A DNA stretch of 64,000 nucleotides from Tubiluchus corallicola (GCA_030141605.1 JAQGDQ010000118.1:337501-401500), one strand, 5' to 3'. Counted from the first letter of the stretch, positions 12,140 through 25,600 are shown. Program-made: numbers and translations. Notes: generated by a model not told the origin, from the letters alone.

Positions 12140-12500
12140 GAAACAACTGTTGCAATTGATGATGATGATGATCTTGTTAATGTTGGCGATAGTGTAGCTG
12201 GCGGCGATTGTTGCAGTGTTATCGAAAGCAGTTGCAGCAGATATGATAGTGTTAGTAATATTATTTCTGTTGTGCAACTAATAACGTTACTGATATTGAC
12301 GATGGTGCTAACAAACGTGATGGTATGGACGTGGTGTTTGTGGTAATAAAGAAGCAAGTAGAAACGTGTATGGCAAGGGATATGAGTGTGCATTTCGATA
12401 ATCGTGGTGACGTATTGGCTGTGATGACGGCGTAGTGGTTGGCTGTATTTCTGTAAGGTTAGTATAGAAATGATGGTAGCAACAATTCTTTTTATATAGT
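12140..12500. repeat. Decayed GAT/GTT trinucleotide repeat
   Basis: A short pure (GAT)n run at about 12158-12172 leads into about 330 bp that are rich in G and T and poor in C on plus, with many gat, gtt and gtg triplets. The minus-strand frames across it are Thr/Ser/Ile/His-rich and are repeat artefacts. Confidence 0.6.
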
Positions 12501-12532
12501 TCGAATGTAGCACTCGTTAGCAGATCAGTATG

Positions 12533-12837
12533 GTATTTATTAGCGCAGACGATCGTTTCGACAGGATATGTCATTTTCAATGCTAGAATCAAGCTAAAAA
12601 ATATAATCAGTACAATTTATGACACTACTAACCAAGGCACACAATGTCATTGCACAATCACAGAAGTGAAATTGAATTGCGAGGTTCTCTGGCAGTTTAT
12701 TTCCACTTTGTGATTGGCAATGATATTGTGTGTCTTGGTTAGTAGTGTCATAAATTGTACCGATTATATGTTTTAGATTGATTCTAGCATTGAAAATGAC
12801 ATATGCTGTCGAAACGATCGTCTGCGCTAATAAATAC
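12533..12837. mobile_element. Foldback element: large near-perfect inverted repeat
   Basis: The left arm 12533-12672 and right arm 12699-12837 are reverse complements with about eight or nine differences over about 139 positions (roughly 94% identity), separated by a 26-nt spacer. The outer ends are GTATTTATTAGCGCAG and its complement. No clear target-site duplication is visible, and no transposase is encoded. It could be a foldback MITE, a young inverted duplication, or a source of long hairpin RNA. An assembly or library palindrome artefact is less likely because the arms differ. Confidence 0.85.
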
Positions 12838-15200
12838 AATGTTTAGTTTTTTATTTATCGAAGTTCATGAAACAAGGACAGACCCACAAAAAAAATCAGG
12901 CAGGTGTGAAGACAGACCTTCACTCAGAATTGATATTAGAACAAACATTTTGCAATAAGAAATAAAGCTGAAATAGATGTAAATTGTGTGCTTTCATTAT
13001 CCAACGTTTAGATTCATAGTCGTCAGCAAGCTCTTAAAATTGATGCTTTAAGATTTATTTCGAAATCTTGATTACCGCATAGTCTCTGCAACTAATTTTA
13101 CTAAAATGTTTTCGACGTGAAATGTTTATTTAATAAAACTGCAACTATTAAAACCATGCAAACAGAAATCACGTACACAACTGCTGTTATGAGTGCATGG
13201 AAATATTGACTTAAATTATTGAGAGAAAAATATTGACTTAAAACAAAATTCAACGTTCACACAAAATTAATCTTTCAAAATACTAGGAAAGTTCGTACCG
13301 TATAAATAACACGTGTAGCAAAAAAGAGATTTAGGTTTTTGGAAGGTAAGTGACAGACACCCCAATCTAGGTCCGCCTTCTGTGCAAAGTGAAGCTGATT
13401 ACAACGAGTTAGCCAAGAAAGAAATTTGTGAGTGTTATCACGTGTGTTTGAACTAGCAGCAAAACAACTGCCGACTGTCTCTGATTTTGGAAATACAATC
13501 CGTCTTCTTAGAAGATCTGGTGTTGCAACAGTCTGTACTGTGTGTTAGTTTTAATGCTTAATATTTGATCGGCTGCATAAATTACAAGAGCAAATCTCGG
13601 TGGGGTTTCTTAGATGTTATCGCGATGGCGGAATAAGAACAGTGCTGCATCACTGAACATTATGTACAGGGCGGAAACGATGACAGCCTCATCACTGAAT
13701 ATTAGGCAGGACGAATTTTGACAGGGCTTTTTATTGGGTATATGTAGGGCAGAAGTACAACAGTGTTTCTTCGCTTTTTGGTAGTTGGTTGGGCGTGCAG
13801 TTTTTAGGACTTGAATTACGCACTGTGCACATACATCATCGAAATCTCCTTGCATCATAACGTTAAAACGTTTAAATTTTCTTTTGCGAATTCTGTTTTT
13901 CTGGATATTTAAGTATTTTTCTCATTTTGATCTGATTTCTGACTGAACCATATTTTATCCTAAATTTGACTATTATTTTTTTAGGAATGGCTGGTTTTTG
14001 TAGTTATTTTCTGTTTCTAGATGTTTACGTATTTTTCGTAGATGTGTTCTAAATACTCTGTCGTTATTGTCATTTGTTTGCTACTGTCTTCTGTGAAAGA
14101 CGATTGACTCGTCGTTACCAGCTTAACAGCTTTGGTTTTTCGCCACCCTTTCTCCGTTGTCCATTTGTATTTTTTGCGTATTTATTGTTATGTAATGTAA
14201 ATTGATGGAAAAAATAAATTAATAATCTAGTCTAAGTACACTTAATCTTAATTACTAGAAACAATACCAACTGATACTATAGTTAGCAGTATGGCATGTA
14301 ATGGAGGCAGCCGTTGAATGATATATAAAAATAAGCAGTAAGAAACACAAAAGGCTTTTCAAAAATTAAATTTCCATCTTGAATGTGTACGCGACGGCAA
14401 TGTTTGCACATGATCCACATTATTATCGGTTAACACTTTCTTTTGCAGTTTGATTTTTCATTTTATTTTTATTTTATTTATTTGTTCACGTTTTCACAGG
14501 GCAGCTAATAATTTCATTATAATCGGGACTTAACAGAATTTTTATAGATGGTTTCCTATTCTCAACTTTCTGTCAATTTAGATGCTTAACCCTTCTGTCC
14601 TTAACTTATCAGCCTGATCCTGTGATAAATACATCGAGTCATTCATTCATAAAAAGTTCATATAATGCCTTCACAGGTATTAATTAGGTTGTTGAAACTA
14701 AATTAAACCGAAAGCCGGGAAAGTGTAAAGGACCAAGCAGAAATTTGATCAGTTAAATATTTTAAGATGCTTCCTCAGAAGGTTCAGATAAGGTTTCAGG
14801 TATCTAGTCTCTTCTTCATTTCTTCAATAATATTGAAATTAAGACCATAAGAATTATTACGTTTATACGCTTTTTCTGACTTAGGCTTACTAGAAAACTA
14901 GTAAAATAAATGTATATGCTTAATACAGTCTTATGTGTATATAAGGGCGTAGTTTATCTTTGCATATAAGGTGATATACCGTTATTGACACAACACGTAA
15001 CTGTGCCTGTGGGAATTGTTTGCACTGGCGTCCCGGAAGGTTAGTGTGTCACCATCACCTGCCCTAAAAACACAAGGGGATAGTGTGGCTTCAGTATACG
15101 TTACCTGTGCGTGAACACTGGCAGGTGAAGCCGTACTTAAAGCTCTACTTCGGACACTGATAAATGACAAGTGCTGCAGGTGGGTCAGATGGGTTGAAAC
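12838..15200. other. AT-rich spacer
   Basis: No gene recognised. A 15-mer, CATCACTGAAYATTA, is repeated at 13648 and 13690. A GC-richer piece at about 14990-15190 contains a 62-codon minus-strand frame of normal-looking composition but has no recognisable domain. Confidence 0.4.
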
Positions 15201-15299
15201 TTGCTAGGAAAATGCAGAATTCTTATTTTCAGAAGTTTTCAGGAATGTGACGCGTATACTTATCACTCCACAATAAAAACATTCAGTCTGCTATTTGTA

Positions 15300-15482
15300 C
15301 ATGGTATAACGATGCCATTGCTCTTGCTGTTGCTGTCGCTTCTCTCACTGTTTCTGCTTCTGTTGGCCCTACTGTGGTCACTTTATGACGTTGACAATGG
15401 CGATGATATTAGCAATAATGATACCAACGATGGCGATCATAATAGCGATGATGGCCTTGACAATGATGATGATGATAACTAA
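15300..15482. repeat. Decayed compound CTG/TGT to GAT trinucleotide repeat
   Basis: Triplets ctt, ctg and ctc dominate to about 15370, then gat, aat and gac dominate to 15480. The result is a Leu-rich then Asp/Asn-rich open frame. The switch in one register suggests a compound microsatellite in decay, not a protein. Confidence 0.6.
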
Positions 15483-15582
15483 TATAATTATATCCAATCA
15501 TATAAATAATTTATCATCAAAGAAGGACAGTAAATACTAAATAAACAACTACACTGTTTGGTGTAATTATCCTGTGTTGAAA

Positions 15583-16072
15583 AATAGTCTCACATAGACT
15601 CATTTTAAAGTGCACTTTCTGAGTACTTTCCGGTATTAATTAGTTTTAGTTTCGAAAATAATCTATATTACGCTGCGCAGCATAGATCTTGAGCACATTA
15701 AACAAAGGATAATCTGGTATCCCGGCAGAATACGACATGAATTTGCCAGGAATGCGATGATACGCGCTGGCCTGGCGTTCAATGCAGACAACAAATGGAA
15801 TACCTACAATGCAACTGTGCCCGGTGTTACAGGAATTTAATGGCAAGGCGGTTGATGAAAAAACTTCTAGCTCTGAGACTGAGTCTGCTGCAGATTCTGG
15901 TTGAAAAGCAAAACATTCTTCCTGTCATTTGACTTTTATTGAAATTGAATTTCATATTGGAATGAAAAAATCCCATGAAATTAGTCTGTGTGGAAAATTA
16001 GTCTAACACAGACTAATTTTGATAGTGCAAGCTAAGACGTTTGTTTCAAAATTAGTCTTACGCAGACTAATT
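15583..16072. repeat. Three copies of a 22-27 bp palindrome around an ORF remnant
   Basis: Near-identical palindromes built as ATTAGTCT-NNCNC-AGACTAAT occur at 15583-15604, 15994-16020 and 16047-16072, with a half copy (GAAATTAGTCTGTGTGG) at 15977-15993. The first two are followed by similar sequence (TTTAAAGTGCA and TTTGATAGTGCA), so the repeated unit is longer than the palindrome. They bracket about 390 bp holding an open frame. They may be ends of a small mobile element or clustered protein-binding sites. Confidence 0.65.
15640..15840 (+). pseudogene. Unrecognised ORF fragment between palindromic repeats
   Basis: A 66-codon frame open from the stop before 15640 to TAA at 15838-15840. It has no early Met, and its middle reads WYPGRIRHEFARNAMIRAGL, which is not low complexity. 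In another frame the sequence continues as a Ser/Glu-rich tail that stops at about 15905, suggesting a frameshift. The arrangement HEFARNAMIRAGLAF is faintly like the start of a BIR zinc fold, but the required cysteines are absent in this frame, so no assignment is made. Its position between the palindromic repeats suggests it belongs to a mobile element. Confidence 0.25.
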
Positions 16073-16754
16073 ACAATGAACAATAAAATTCAAGAGTTTT
16101 CCAGAAGAATCTTCAAAATAATATAGCACTCAAAAGTAAAATCAATTTATAAAGTTCCACAATTGACTGCAGGACTTTACAGGAAATCAACTCTTTTTAG
16201 TTTATTTTTTAATATTAATAAAGCAATAGAAACTGAACAATACAACAAACGTTATCAACACAATACAATAACAGAAATAGACCAGGGACATCAAAGTGAC
16301 AAATTCCGGCAGGCCTATACTACAGGCGAAGCTAAAATATGATAAATAATTAAGTGTCCTTGGTTCAGGTTAGTCTAGGATTAGGCTACTGTTTTTTTAA
16401 TTATCAGTTGAATCCGCTTTCCTGAAAAGTTAAATTAATACTGGCGCACGTTTAATACATCGGTGCGTGTGCGGAATTAGAGAGTCTGATCTGCGCTACG
16501 AGTCATAATTAAGCCATTACGTCATGCTGTGATCATAAGACTTCCTAGGATCCTGAAATAATACACGGGTAATGCACGGATAAATTATAAATTAGATAGG
16601 ATGATTTTGATTGACGGACGGAACGGGAAAGAGAGGACGGATTGAGGTATGGGAATATCTGAAATGATACCAGTGATAGTTTTATTTAAACTTCTCGGAA
16701 CAGGAGAAAAGGGCGAGTAACATTTATGTTAAAATGCTATATATTATTTTTGAA
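16073..16754. other. AT-rich spacer
   Basis: No gene, RNA or mobile element recognised between the palindromic repeat group and the SINE. Confidence 0.4.
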
Positions 16755-17012
16755 CCGACTGTATGATCTAGTGATAACGCGACCGCTTTCCCTTTTGGAG
16801 GTCGTGAGTTCGATACTGTGGTCTGGTCATACTAAAAACTTTAAAAATTGTACCGCCGTTACCCTGCCTGGTGCTTGTGAAGGCGGGATAATAATCGACT
16901 CTGTTATGTAGTTTACATAATTACACAGAATTGTTGTTTACAGTCGGCAAAAACTCTTTGGGCTTATGTTAATTATTATCCAAAAGCCGACTTTAAATAA
17001 ACATTCTTATTA
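16755..17012 (+). mobile_element. tRNA-derived SINE, copy B
   Basis: The head keeps a box A-like TAGTGATAACG (from about 16769) and box B GAGTTCGATAC at 16806-16816, spaced as in a tRNA. The body shares with copy A the blocks ACTTTAAAAATTGTACC, GGCGGGATAATAATC, TACAGTCGGCAAAAACTCTT and CCGACTTTAAATAAA. This copy is the more complete at the 5' end, and it runs directly into a long ATT tract. Family name unknown; Pol III transcription is inferred from boxes A and B. Confidence 0.85.
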
Positions 17013-18165
<1,153 letters not shown>

Positions 18166-18169
18166 TTGG

Positions 18170-18500
18170 TCATTAATTACCATCGCTCGTCGGGCTACTG
18201 CACGACTGCTAGCGCTCAAAGCTTCAAGCTTCTCTCTCTCTCATTGCGGTTGCAATTTCTTCATAGCGTTGAAAAGGGCAGCGCAGTCGCCATGTTGCGC
18301 AGGTCTAAACGCTCAGGGGAAAGCGTCACGTTTTACAATCGTTATAACAGCTATAAGTGTGCTGCGCGCCGCCGCACAGGTGCAAACCCCCTCACTTCAG
18401 CTGCCGATAAGAATGGAGGTGTGGCTTCATCTTTGACGTCACGACGAGTGGGCGTGGACAGGTCAGCTTGGTAATGGCAGGAGAAAGCAGTTTTCGACAA
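18170..18500. promoter_or_regulatory. GC- and CpG-richer promoter-like patch
   Basis: About 300 bp with much higher CpG than its surroundings. It has a perfect CRE, TGACGTCA, at 18434-18441, followed by a GC-box/KLF match GTGGGCGTGG at 18448-18457 and a donor-like GAG|GTATAT at about 18507. A 102-codon frame crosses it and looks like a consequence of GC content. Inference: a promoter or conserved regulatory element, built like the patch near 2 kb (GC-box plus CRE). Confidence 0.3.
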
Positions 18501-20907
18501 TGAGAGGTATATTGTTACATTCTTTTCCATTTTTAAAAACGTGAAAAAGATTTTTATTTCGTTAAATGAAGTGGCTTTATATTGTAATAATTAATTTAAA
18601 TTTAGTTCTTCTAACAGTTTGGATTCTCGTTAATTTATCATTGCTCAGCTTTTGCGTGATAGTCTTATTCACACAGGTAAAATCTCAGAGCTTGATAATA
18701 ATAAATTATTAATAGAGCTAGAAATAAATGCTATGAAATTTTTATTGATTTTTATAAACACTTAAAAATTGAAAACTTAAATTAAAGTTTAAAACAGTAA
18801 TTATGTGAAAGGCAATTATTATTAATATATTTAGGCGCATTTATAGTTCGAGAAGCGACCAACAAATAAAAATTTATTCTAATCTACAATTTCTATTCAG
18901 TATTAAGAAGGCTTAATAATATAAAAAACTGTAATAGCTAGATCTTCATGTTTCTTAAAGGAGTATATTAGGAATGTTAAATATTAATTATATTAGTATA
19001 TTTAATTATATATTGATGAGTAATCCGTGATTCAACCATATATGCCCTTAACCTGCAATACCCTAACATCACGGCGAGATATTCTCTTTCGAAAACAAAT
19101 TTGTAACTCAAACAATAACTTAAATAAATCAATTATTATAAAAAAATAACAATAATTTATAAATATTTAAATATCAAACAGCTGTTTAGCCACAAAGAAC
19201 GAAGTGTCCTTATTTTGCAGAACAACGAAGAAACATATATACTTAAATAAATTTTGTAAAACTCGGGTGATCAAAACGGACTTTAATATTATATTTTACT
19301 TGTCTACGTTCCATGAAGATTAATCAGACCAATAAATATATATATTAATTAATTTTATTATGTAATATAATAATATTATAAATAAAATTTGTCTAAAGCG
19401 AAAGCCTATTGCTTGTAAAATTGTTTTAAATAAGTAACACACTACTGTGGTAATCGCGTTTATTTCAGTCAGTTTCTGCAAAAAAATCAAGTTAATACAA
19501 AGTTCTTTACATACATAATGCATAAGATTTTACAACTCTACATTTTTCCATACTATTTTCAAAAGTTAAAGAGAACATTTTAAAGAGAAACATGATAATA
19601 TATATTTTATATGAAATGATGCAATGATCGCATGACAGGTATAAACCTACTATACTACGGGTTTATTGTAATTGATTTATTGTACTTTATAAGACAGCAG
19701 ACTACAGGCTCGCTACGAGTAGATCAATAATAAGTATTCTTAAAAACAAAAGGCACTTTCATTCGCTTGTTTGTTTGTTTGTTTTTGTTTATTAGTTTGC
19801 TCGTTAATTCATTCTTTCGTTCATTCGTTTATTCACTCATTTCTGTGAATACATGTTATGCTGGGCACTCGATGAACAACATTTGTTGATGCTCGATTAA
19901 TCATTCCTTCATTTATGCACAGCTCAAGAGTTATTTACATGTATAATAATTATTTTCTTGACAAGTTTAAGCATACAATTAACAGTAGGCCTACGCGTGT
20001 AACATTCATGTATCAATTCTCTATAACACAAGTCTGTACAAATACAAAGTTCATGTATCAGTTTCATGTGCCATGTAAAGCTTGAATGACCTTCATATTT
20101 TCAAGGGTGTAAATTGTGCACGTCATTTCAAAACCAGAACTGGTCTACCTACCGTTAATTACTATACTGTCAAACAGTTTACGTTTCATGGGAAAACCAT
20201 TGTGTGGCTAAAGTTAGCTATAGACCGCTATAGACTGGGTTAAGCTAATAAGCTAAGTTTTATCGAAATTCAGCTCTTGCCAGGATGAAAAATATCGTAT
20301 ATAGTTAAGATAATTTCTGATATCTTTCAGCAAACTACTATAATATTATAAACTACTATAAAATTAAAAGTAAGTTTTGATTCCTATACTTCAATTCCTT
20401 CATAAATTTGGGTAATACATGTGAATGCCTAATTGCAATTTACTTGAATAAAGTCTTTGATACACGTGCTTTAATGAATCATTTTTCTTACACTAAAATA
20501 AATCTGAATGCTGAAGACCGCCTAAATTTAAGACTTAGACAAATAAATACTCAATACAATATATTAAATAGTTGAAGCCGAATTACCGCATTGCCTATGT
20601 CAGATTGTGTCTCAAGGATTCTGTAGCTTGTGGAATACTGATTTTGGATAATGAAAGCAAACTACAGTCAGTCTGACATAAGACAGTGTTCGCATCGACT
20701 ACAACTTTGTTGTGTCTGAAAAAGCAAGAATTCAGAACTAGACAACCGACTTTTGACAGTAGCGAAAAAGATACAACAGTTGTTTCAGCATAGTCTGGGT
20801 TGACTTTAGTTCAGACAAGCTTGCTGTAAGAAAAGCCCAAAATTTTTGATTGTCATTACACAGGAATACTCTACTTATTTTTAACTATTCCTTAAATTCA
20901 CCTAGAT
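18501..20907. other. Very AT-rich spacer
   Basis: Mostly A/T with no gene recognised. At about 19768-19850 there is a decayed TTTG/TTCG/TTCA tetranucleotide tract. Confidence 0.5.
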
Positions 20908-21448
20908 GTTATGTCGGTGTAGCAGGTCAAATTGACCCCTGCCTAGATTAAACCCAGGTGTAGTTTAGCCCAGGCGAGAGTATACCCTGGAGGATAAACT
21001 GTCTAACGCCAGACTATACCCGGGGTGTAAAATAGATTATACCCCTCCAAGCCAGAATATATCCCTCTTGTGGAAAGAGGTTTTGATTGTATTTACACAG
21101 TGTATTTGATCTTTGTGGAGTCTAATATTTTTACTGATTCTGATTTTCCTGCTTGAAGTAATAAAAGTCTATGTGTTCAGAGTTGTGGTTTTATTTCAAG
21201 ATTTAAGTCAGTTAGGTTTCTCACTTAACTTTCCTGAGACTTACATGAAACCCAAATAAAATGTTGAAAAATTAAGTAATTCTTGTGTATATGACCCAAC
21301 GGTGCTGATATCATGGGGGTATAATCTTGGATGGGGTATGAATTGTCCTTGGACAATGTACCCGGCGTATAATCTAGTCTAGATCGCTTTAACCCAAGGT
21401 ATACTCTGAACTGGGGTATGCTATGGCCTGTTACATCGAGCTTATAAC
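20908..21448. mobile_element. Non-autonomous element with inverted subterminal motif arrays
   Basis: The outer ends are inverted: GTTAT...TGTAGCAGGTCA on the left and, reversed, GTTAT...TGTAACAGGCCA on the right. Inside the left end (20933-21065) a motif like TATACCCNGG occurs about eight times; inside the right end (21313-21425) the same motif occurs about six times, mostly inverted (e.g. GGGGTATAAT, GGGGTATG). The centre, about 230 bp, is plain AT-rich sequence with no ORF. Repeated subterminal motifs in both ends are typical transposase-binding sites of hAT-, P- and CACTA-type DNA transposons. The superfamily cannot be fixed because no clean target-site duplication is visible. Confidence 0.6.
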
Positions 21449-22875
21449 ACCAACTTCTAGAAATCTGCAGAATGGGTCAAATCAGCTGTCAGACTATCAT
21501 TTTAACGAAACTTTCTGGTCATTTCATGTCTTTCACATCAATACTTATAAGAAGTGCTTTCACATAAATAATAATGCCCACGACTGTATACACGAAGGCT
21601 CTCAATTAGAGGAGAAAGGAAAAACCTATATTCTGAAACTTTAGTAAACTGTATGAATGGCATAATACTATAAAGCATGAAAAACTCATAATAAGAGTTG
21701 TAAAACTCATTAATCAACTTTTCTGTAGGTTTCTTTGAACCATAAGCATTTATTTACTAAAAGCTGTCTTTTTCATACTTTCAAAAATGTCGCCTGCACA
21801 ACAACTGCATTTTCTATATGTGAATTTCAAAAATGTCCAAAAAACAAAAGACCTGAAGATTAGTTTGAGAAAAAAGCTGAAAATTGATGGAGTTGCTAGA
21901 GGATGGTAAATTAAATGTTAAAATTGTATTTCTAAAAACACATTTAAACTGCAGGAAATCAAATTGAAAACTGAAATAGAACCGTGAACATTATTTTCAA
22001 AGTTAGAAGTAGGTTTCGTGTGTGCCAATAAAGCCCTAAAACACCGTATAAGAAAGTAAACTTTGCTAGTTCAGTATCTCGCAGTAGTGCGGCTGCTACT
22101 ATCATTTTCAGTGTGTCCTAATGTGTGAATCACTGCCTCTCCTGGGGCAAGTAATACCAAAAGGAATACTTTTAACTATCAAAAAGGATATCTTTATCTT
22201 AATCTGAGCATAGATTTCAAGGACACGACTTGTATTAATTAGCAATTTTAAAACAAAGTTCCCTTTTGAACTTTGAATTATGTAGAACTGGTCAATACAG
22301 ACCACTACTAGTATAGATCTATATATATGAAACACAAAATTTTAAATGCAACATTTGGGCCAAAGACCACTCACACATACGAATGCATCCTGGCGAAAAA
22401 CACCTCCGAACTATCAGTTTTAGATTAAAGTTCAAATAACGTTGACGTGTCACATTTGTCTGGCTGATAAAGCTAGCTTTCGCATTCTCTAAAAGAGGAT
22501 TATTTGGCAATTAAATTGATCTTCAGATTTTTCCTTTTTTACTTCTTTTATTTTGCTGCTGTTTTGCAATATTTTCGACAGTTATTGCAAATTCTGACAA
22601 CTTGAGTAAGAAAACGAGTAGATTTATTTGCTCTATTTAAATAATGTTATACAATTATCTTATACATATTTATCAGTATAAGAGCATTGAATTTGGAGAT
22701 TAAGCTACTATTCAACTTTGTGCAGTAATTTTAAGTATCATATTACTCAATTAAAGTATTAGAAAGAGACGCAAATTAGTCGCTTTGCTTGTTACTAACG
22801 ATATTACCTCATTACACATTTTCAATATATTCGGTTTGGAGAAGTTTTAGGGGTATGTATTATCTGGATTAGATG
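21449..22875. other. AT-rich spacer
   Basis: No feature recognised; short open frames only. Confidence 0.5.
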
Positions 22876-22879
22876 CTAC

Positions 22880-23180
22880 AAAGTAGCCTGAGTAATCGAA
22901 TCAGGCAAGTTGAATCTGATCTCGCTTAGGCCTGCAGGCTCCATAACCCTACACGACGTCAGTGACTTATTTTCTGCCCTCATTAGATTACAATCCTTAC
23001 TAATAAAATCTTCGTCGACCTGCGGTGCACTAATTTCGTTAGAGGCGCGCAGCCATCTTGATGATTTCTCCAAATTTGGCGCGATTACACACGTAATTGG
23101 TCACAAACAGGAATTGTAAGTGAATTTGGAAGGAAATCAAAGAGAAACGCAATGGACAGCATATTGGAGAAATGGGAGGG
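22880..23180. promoter_or_regulatory. Promoter-like patch with YY1, E2F and CRE matches
   Basis: GCGCAGCCATCTTGA at about 23047-23061 (minus-strand AAGATGGCTGC, YY1-type), TTTGGCGCGA at 23075-23084 (E2F-type) and GACGTCAGTGAC at about 22958 (CRE-type) lie within 130 bp in a GC-richer stretch. On minus, the YY1 match contains an ATG and a 65-codon frame runs leftward from about 23073; that protein text is unrecognised. YY1/E2F/CRE clusters are typical of animal proximal promoters, so a minus-strand transcription start is possible. Confidence 0.3.
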
Positions 23181-23905
<725 letters not shown>

Positions 23906-24589
23906 TAAATTATTACAAACGAAAGTTTCTAAAAAGTTTTTACAAATCAGGTACTCAAATAATAACGTATGGGTTACCATTAACATTATTATTATGTCTA
24001 CTATACACTGGATTTGCAATTATCGCGAAGGAAGCAAAATTCATATTATAAAATACAATACTGTAATCACTTTGACGCATTTTCATATTTTTACTTGCTC
24101 ATACTGCCTGTGCGTTAAGTAAGGTGCTACAAGAATATTCTTGAAACAGTTTTATGTATTTGTCAGGTTATTTATTAGAACGTTTGTCCTAATACAATTA
24201 ATTCCTGTATTCTTTCTTCATTTTTGATTCAGTTGTCTTCGGTAAATAAGCCGCCTGTTTTCTTTGTACGAGCAGTAATTGCGGCACTAAAAAGTTTTTT
24301 GATTGAAAAGTGTAAAAAAAACCACGGATAGGAAAGGAATGTTGCGAAATAACAAAATCACAAAAATGTTCTTTGGCCACTATATATGTGTGCATAGTGT
24401 TTAATATAAGGAAAATCATACATAACCACGAGGTTCCAATGCACTCGAGGATCCGACACACAGTACGTAGTTCTAATGAGGCACATCTTAACCAGGCTAT
24501 AATCCAAGATAATCGAAACCCTTATAAAATCTTGATACGCTTGTGAGTAGATTGCGTTTCTTTGGGGATATAGAGTGAATGTGCAATCA

Positions 24590-24870
24590 GTGCCAGTGCA
24601 AAGAAAATTGCATCTGTCCCTCTTCTTCCCCTGTCATCATCACTAACGAACTGTTGTCAAGTGCCACCACTAACACGAAACTTGAAGAAATTCACGACGT
24701 CGCCGTCACTCATCTTCTGGCGTTGCCATGACGACGACGGGATGCTGATACCTCTGTCCTCGGTTTCGCATTGTTAATTTGGCAATTAGTGGCGTGCGTT
24801 GTTTCGCGCGAAATCATCATGATTTAGCCAGCAGACATATAACTGCCTCTTGCTCACTTAATGAAAGCGA
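24590..24870. promoter_or_regulatory. Regulatory-like patch: perfect E2F palindrome and X-box
   Basis: TTTCGCGCGAAA at 24802-24813 is a perfect palindromic E2F-type site. CGTTGCCATGACGAC at 24721-24735 fits the RFX X-box pattern. The stretch is CpG-richer than its flanks (cgacgtcgccgtc at about 24697). Motifs are seen; function is inferred. No ORF or transcript signal can be tied to it. Confidence 0.35.
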
Positions 24871-25379
24871 AAAAAGACAGCAGCCAACTTACATGTAGAC
24901 AGTTCCTGAGTAAAACAATTATTTAGACCTGCTTTGTCTCAGTACCTTCTAATGATACAACTCAACACAAACCTTTTAGCACTACTTTCATTCGTTGTAT
25001 TTGCTCGTTGCTCCTTAATTTGTTCACTCATTCATTCATTTTTATAATTAATCATTTATTTATTTATTTGTTTTTTAAATTATTTAAATTTATTTATTTA
25101 CTTATTTTTTTTGTTCGTTTTTCGCTCATTTACAAGATCGTCAAATGTTATTAACACATTTTTTAATTTTTTTACTTCATCCTTGTTAATCATGTTCAAG
25201 TTTAATGATGGTCTATGAATTTTATTTCAAACAAATATGGTACTGGCAGCATTCTTTGAAAATGTGTTTGAAGAATTCATTTTTAGAAGAAACAAAACCA
25301 AAAACAAAAAATGTTTGGCACTTTGCAAGTCGTGATCCAGCATTCAACACCAAAGCCTCATTCAACACACAATTTAAAT
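24871..25379. other. AT-rich spacer with decayed tetranucleotide tract
   Basis: At 24990-25130 repeated attc, attt and gttc words mark an old tetranucleotide repeat. No gene recognised. Confidence 0.5.
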
Positions 25380-25600
25380 GACTGCGGTGAAACAAGAATG
25401 TCGCTCATTGTCAAGGTTACCCATGTAAGATGAGGTATTGACTCAGCAGAAGTGACAGCAACCCTCCCAGGGGTCTCCCTAAACAAATTAGACAGCCGGG
25501 GCAGGTGAAATCACCAAGAGTCATCCATCCGCTCACTGATCAAGTTTGGTGTTGCTTAACTTTAATCACTAAGCACTCACTTAGCTGTTTGTCTACTAGA
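25380..25600. promoter_or_regulatory. Balanced-composition patch with AP-1/MARE match
   Basis: TGACTCAGCA at 25439-25448 is an AP-1 site extended to a MARE half; CAGGTG (E-box) and TCAAGGTTAC lie within 100 bp on either side. Composition is more balanced than in the flanks. Only a candidate conserved element. Confidence 0.2.

Noticed and set aside
18166-18474. 102-codon frame in the GC-rich patch
   Set aside because: Open mainly because GC-rich sequence has few stops; treated as a regulatory candidate instead.
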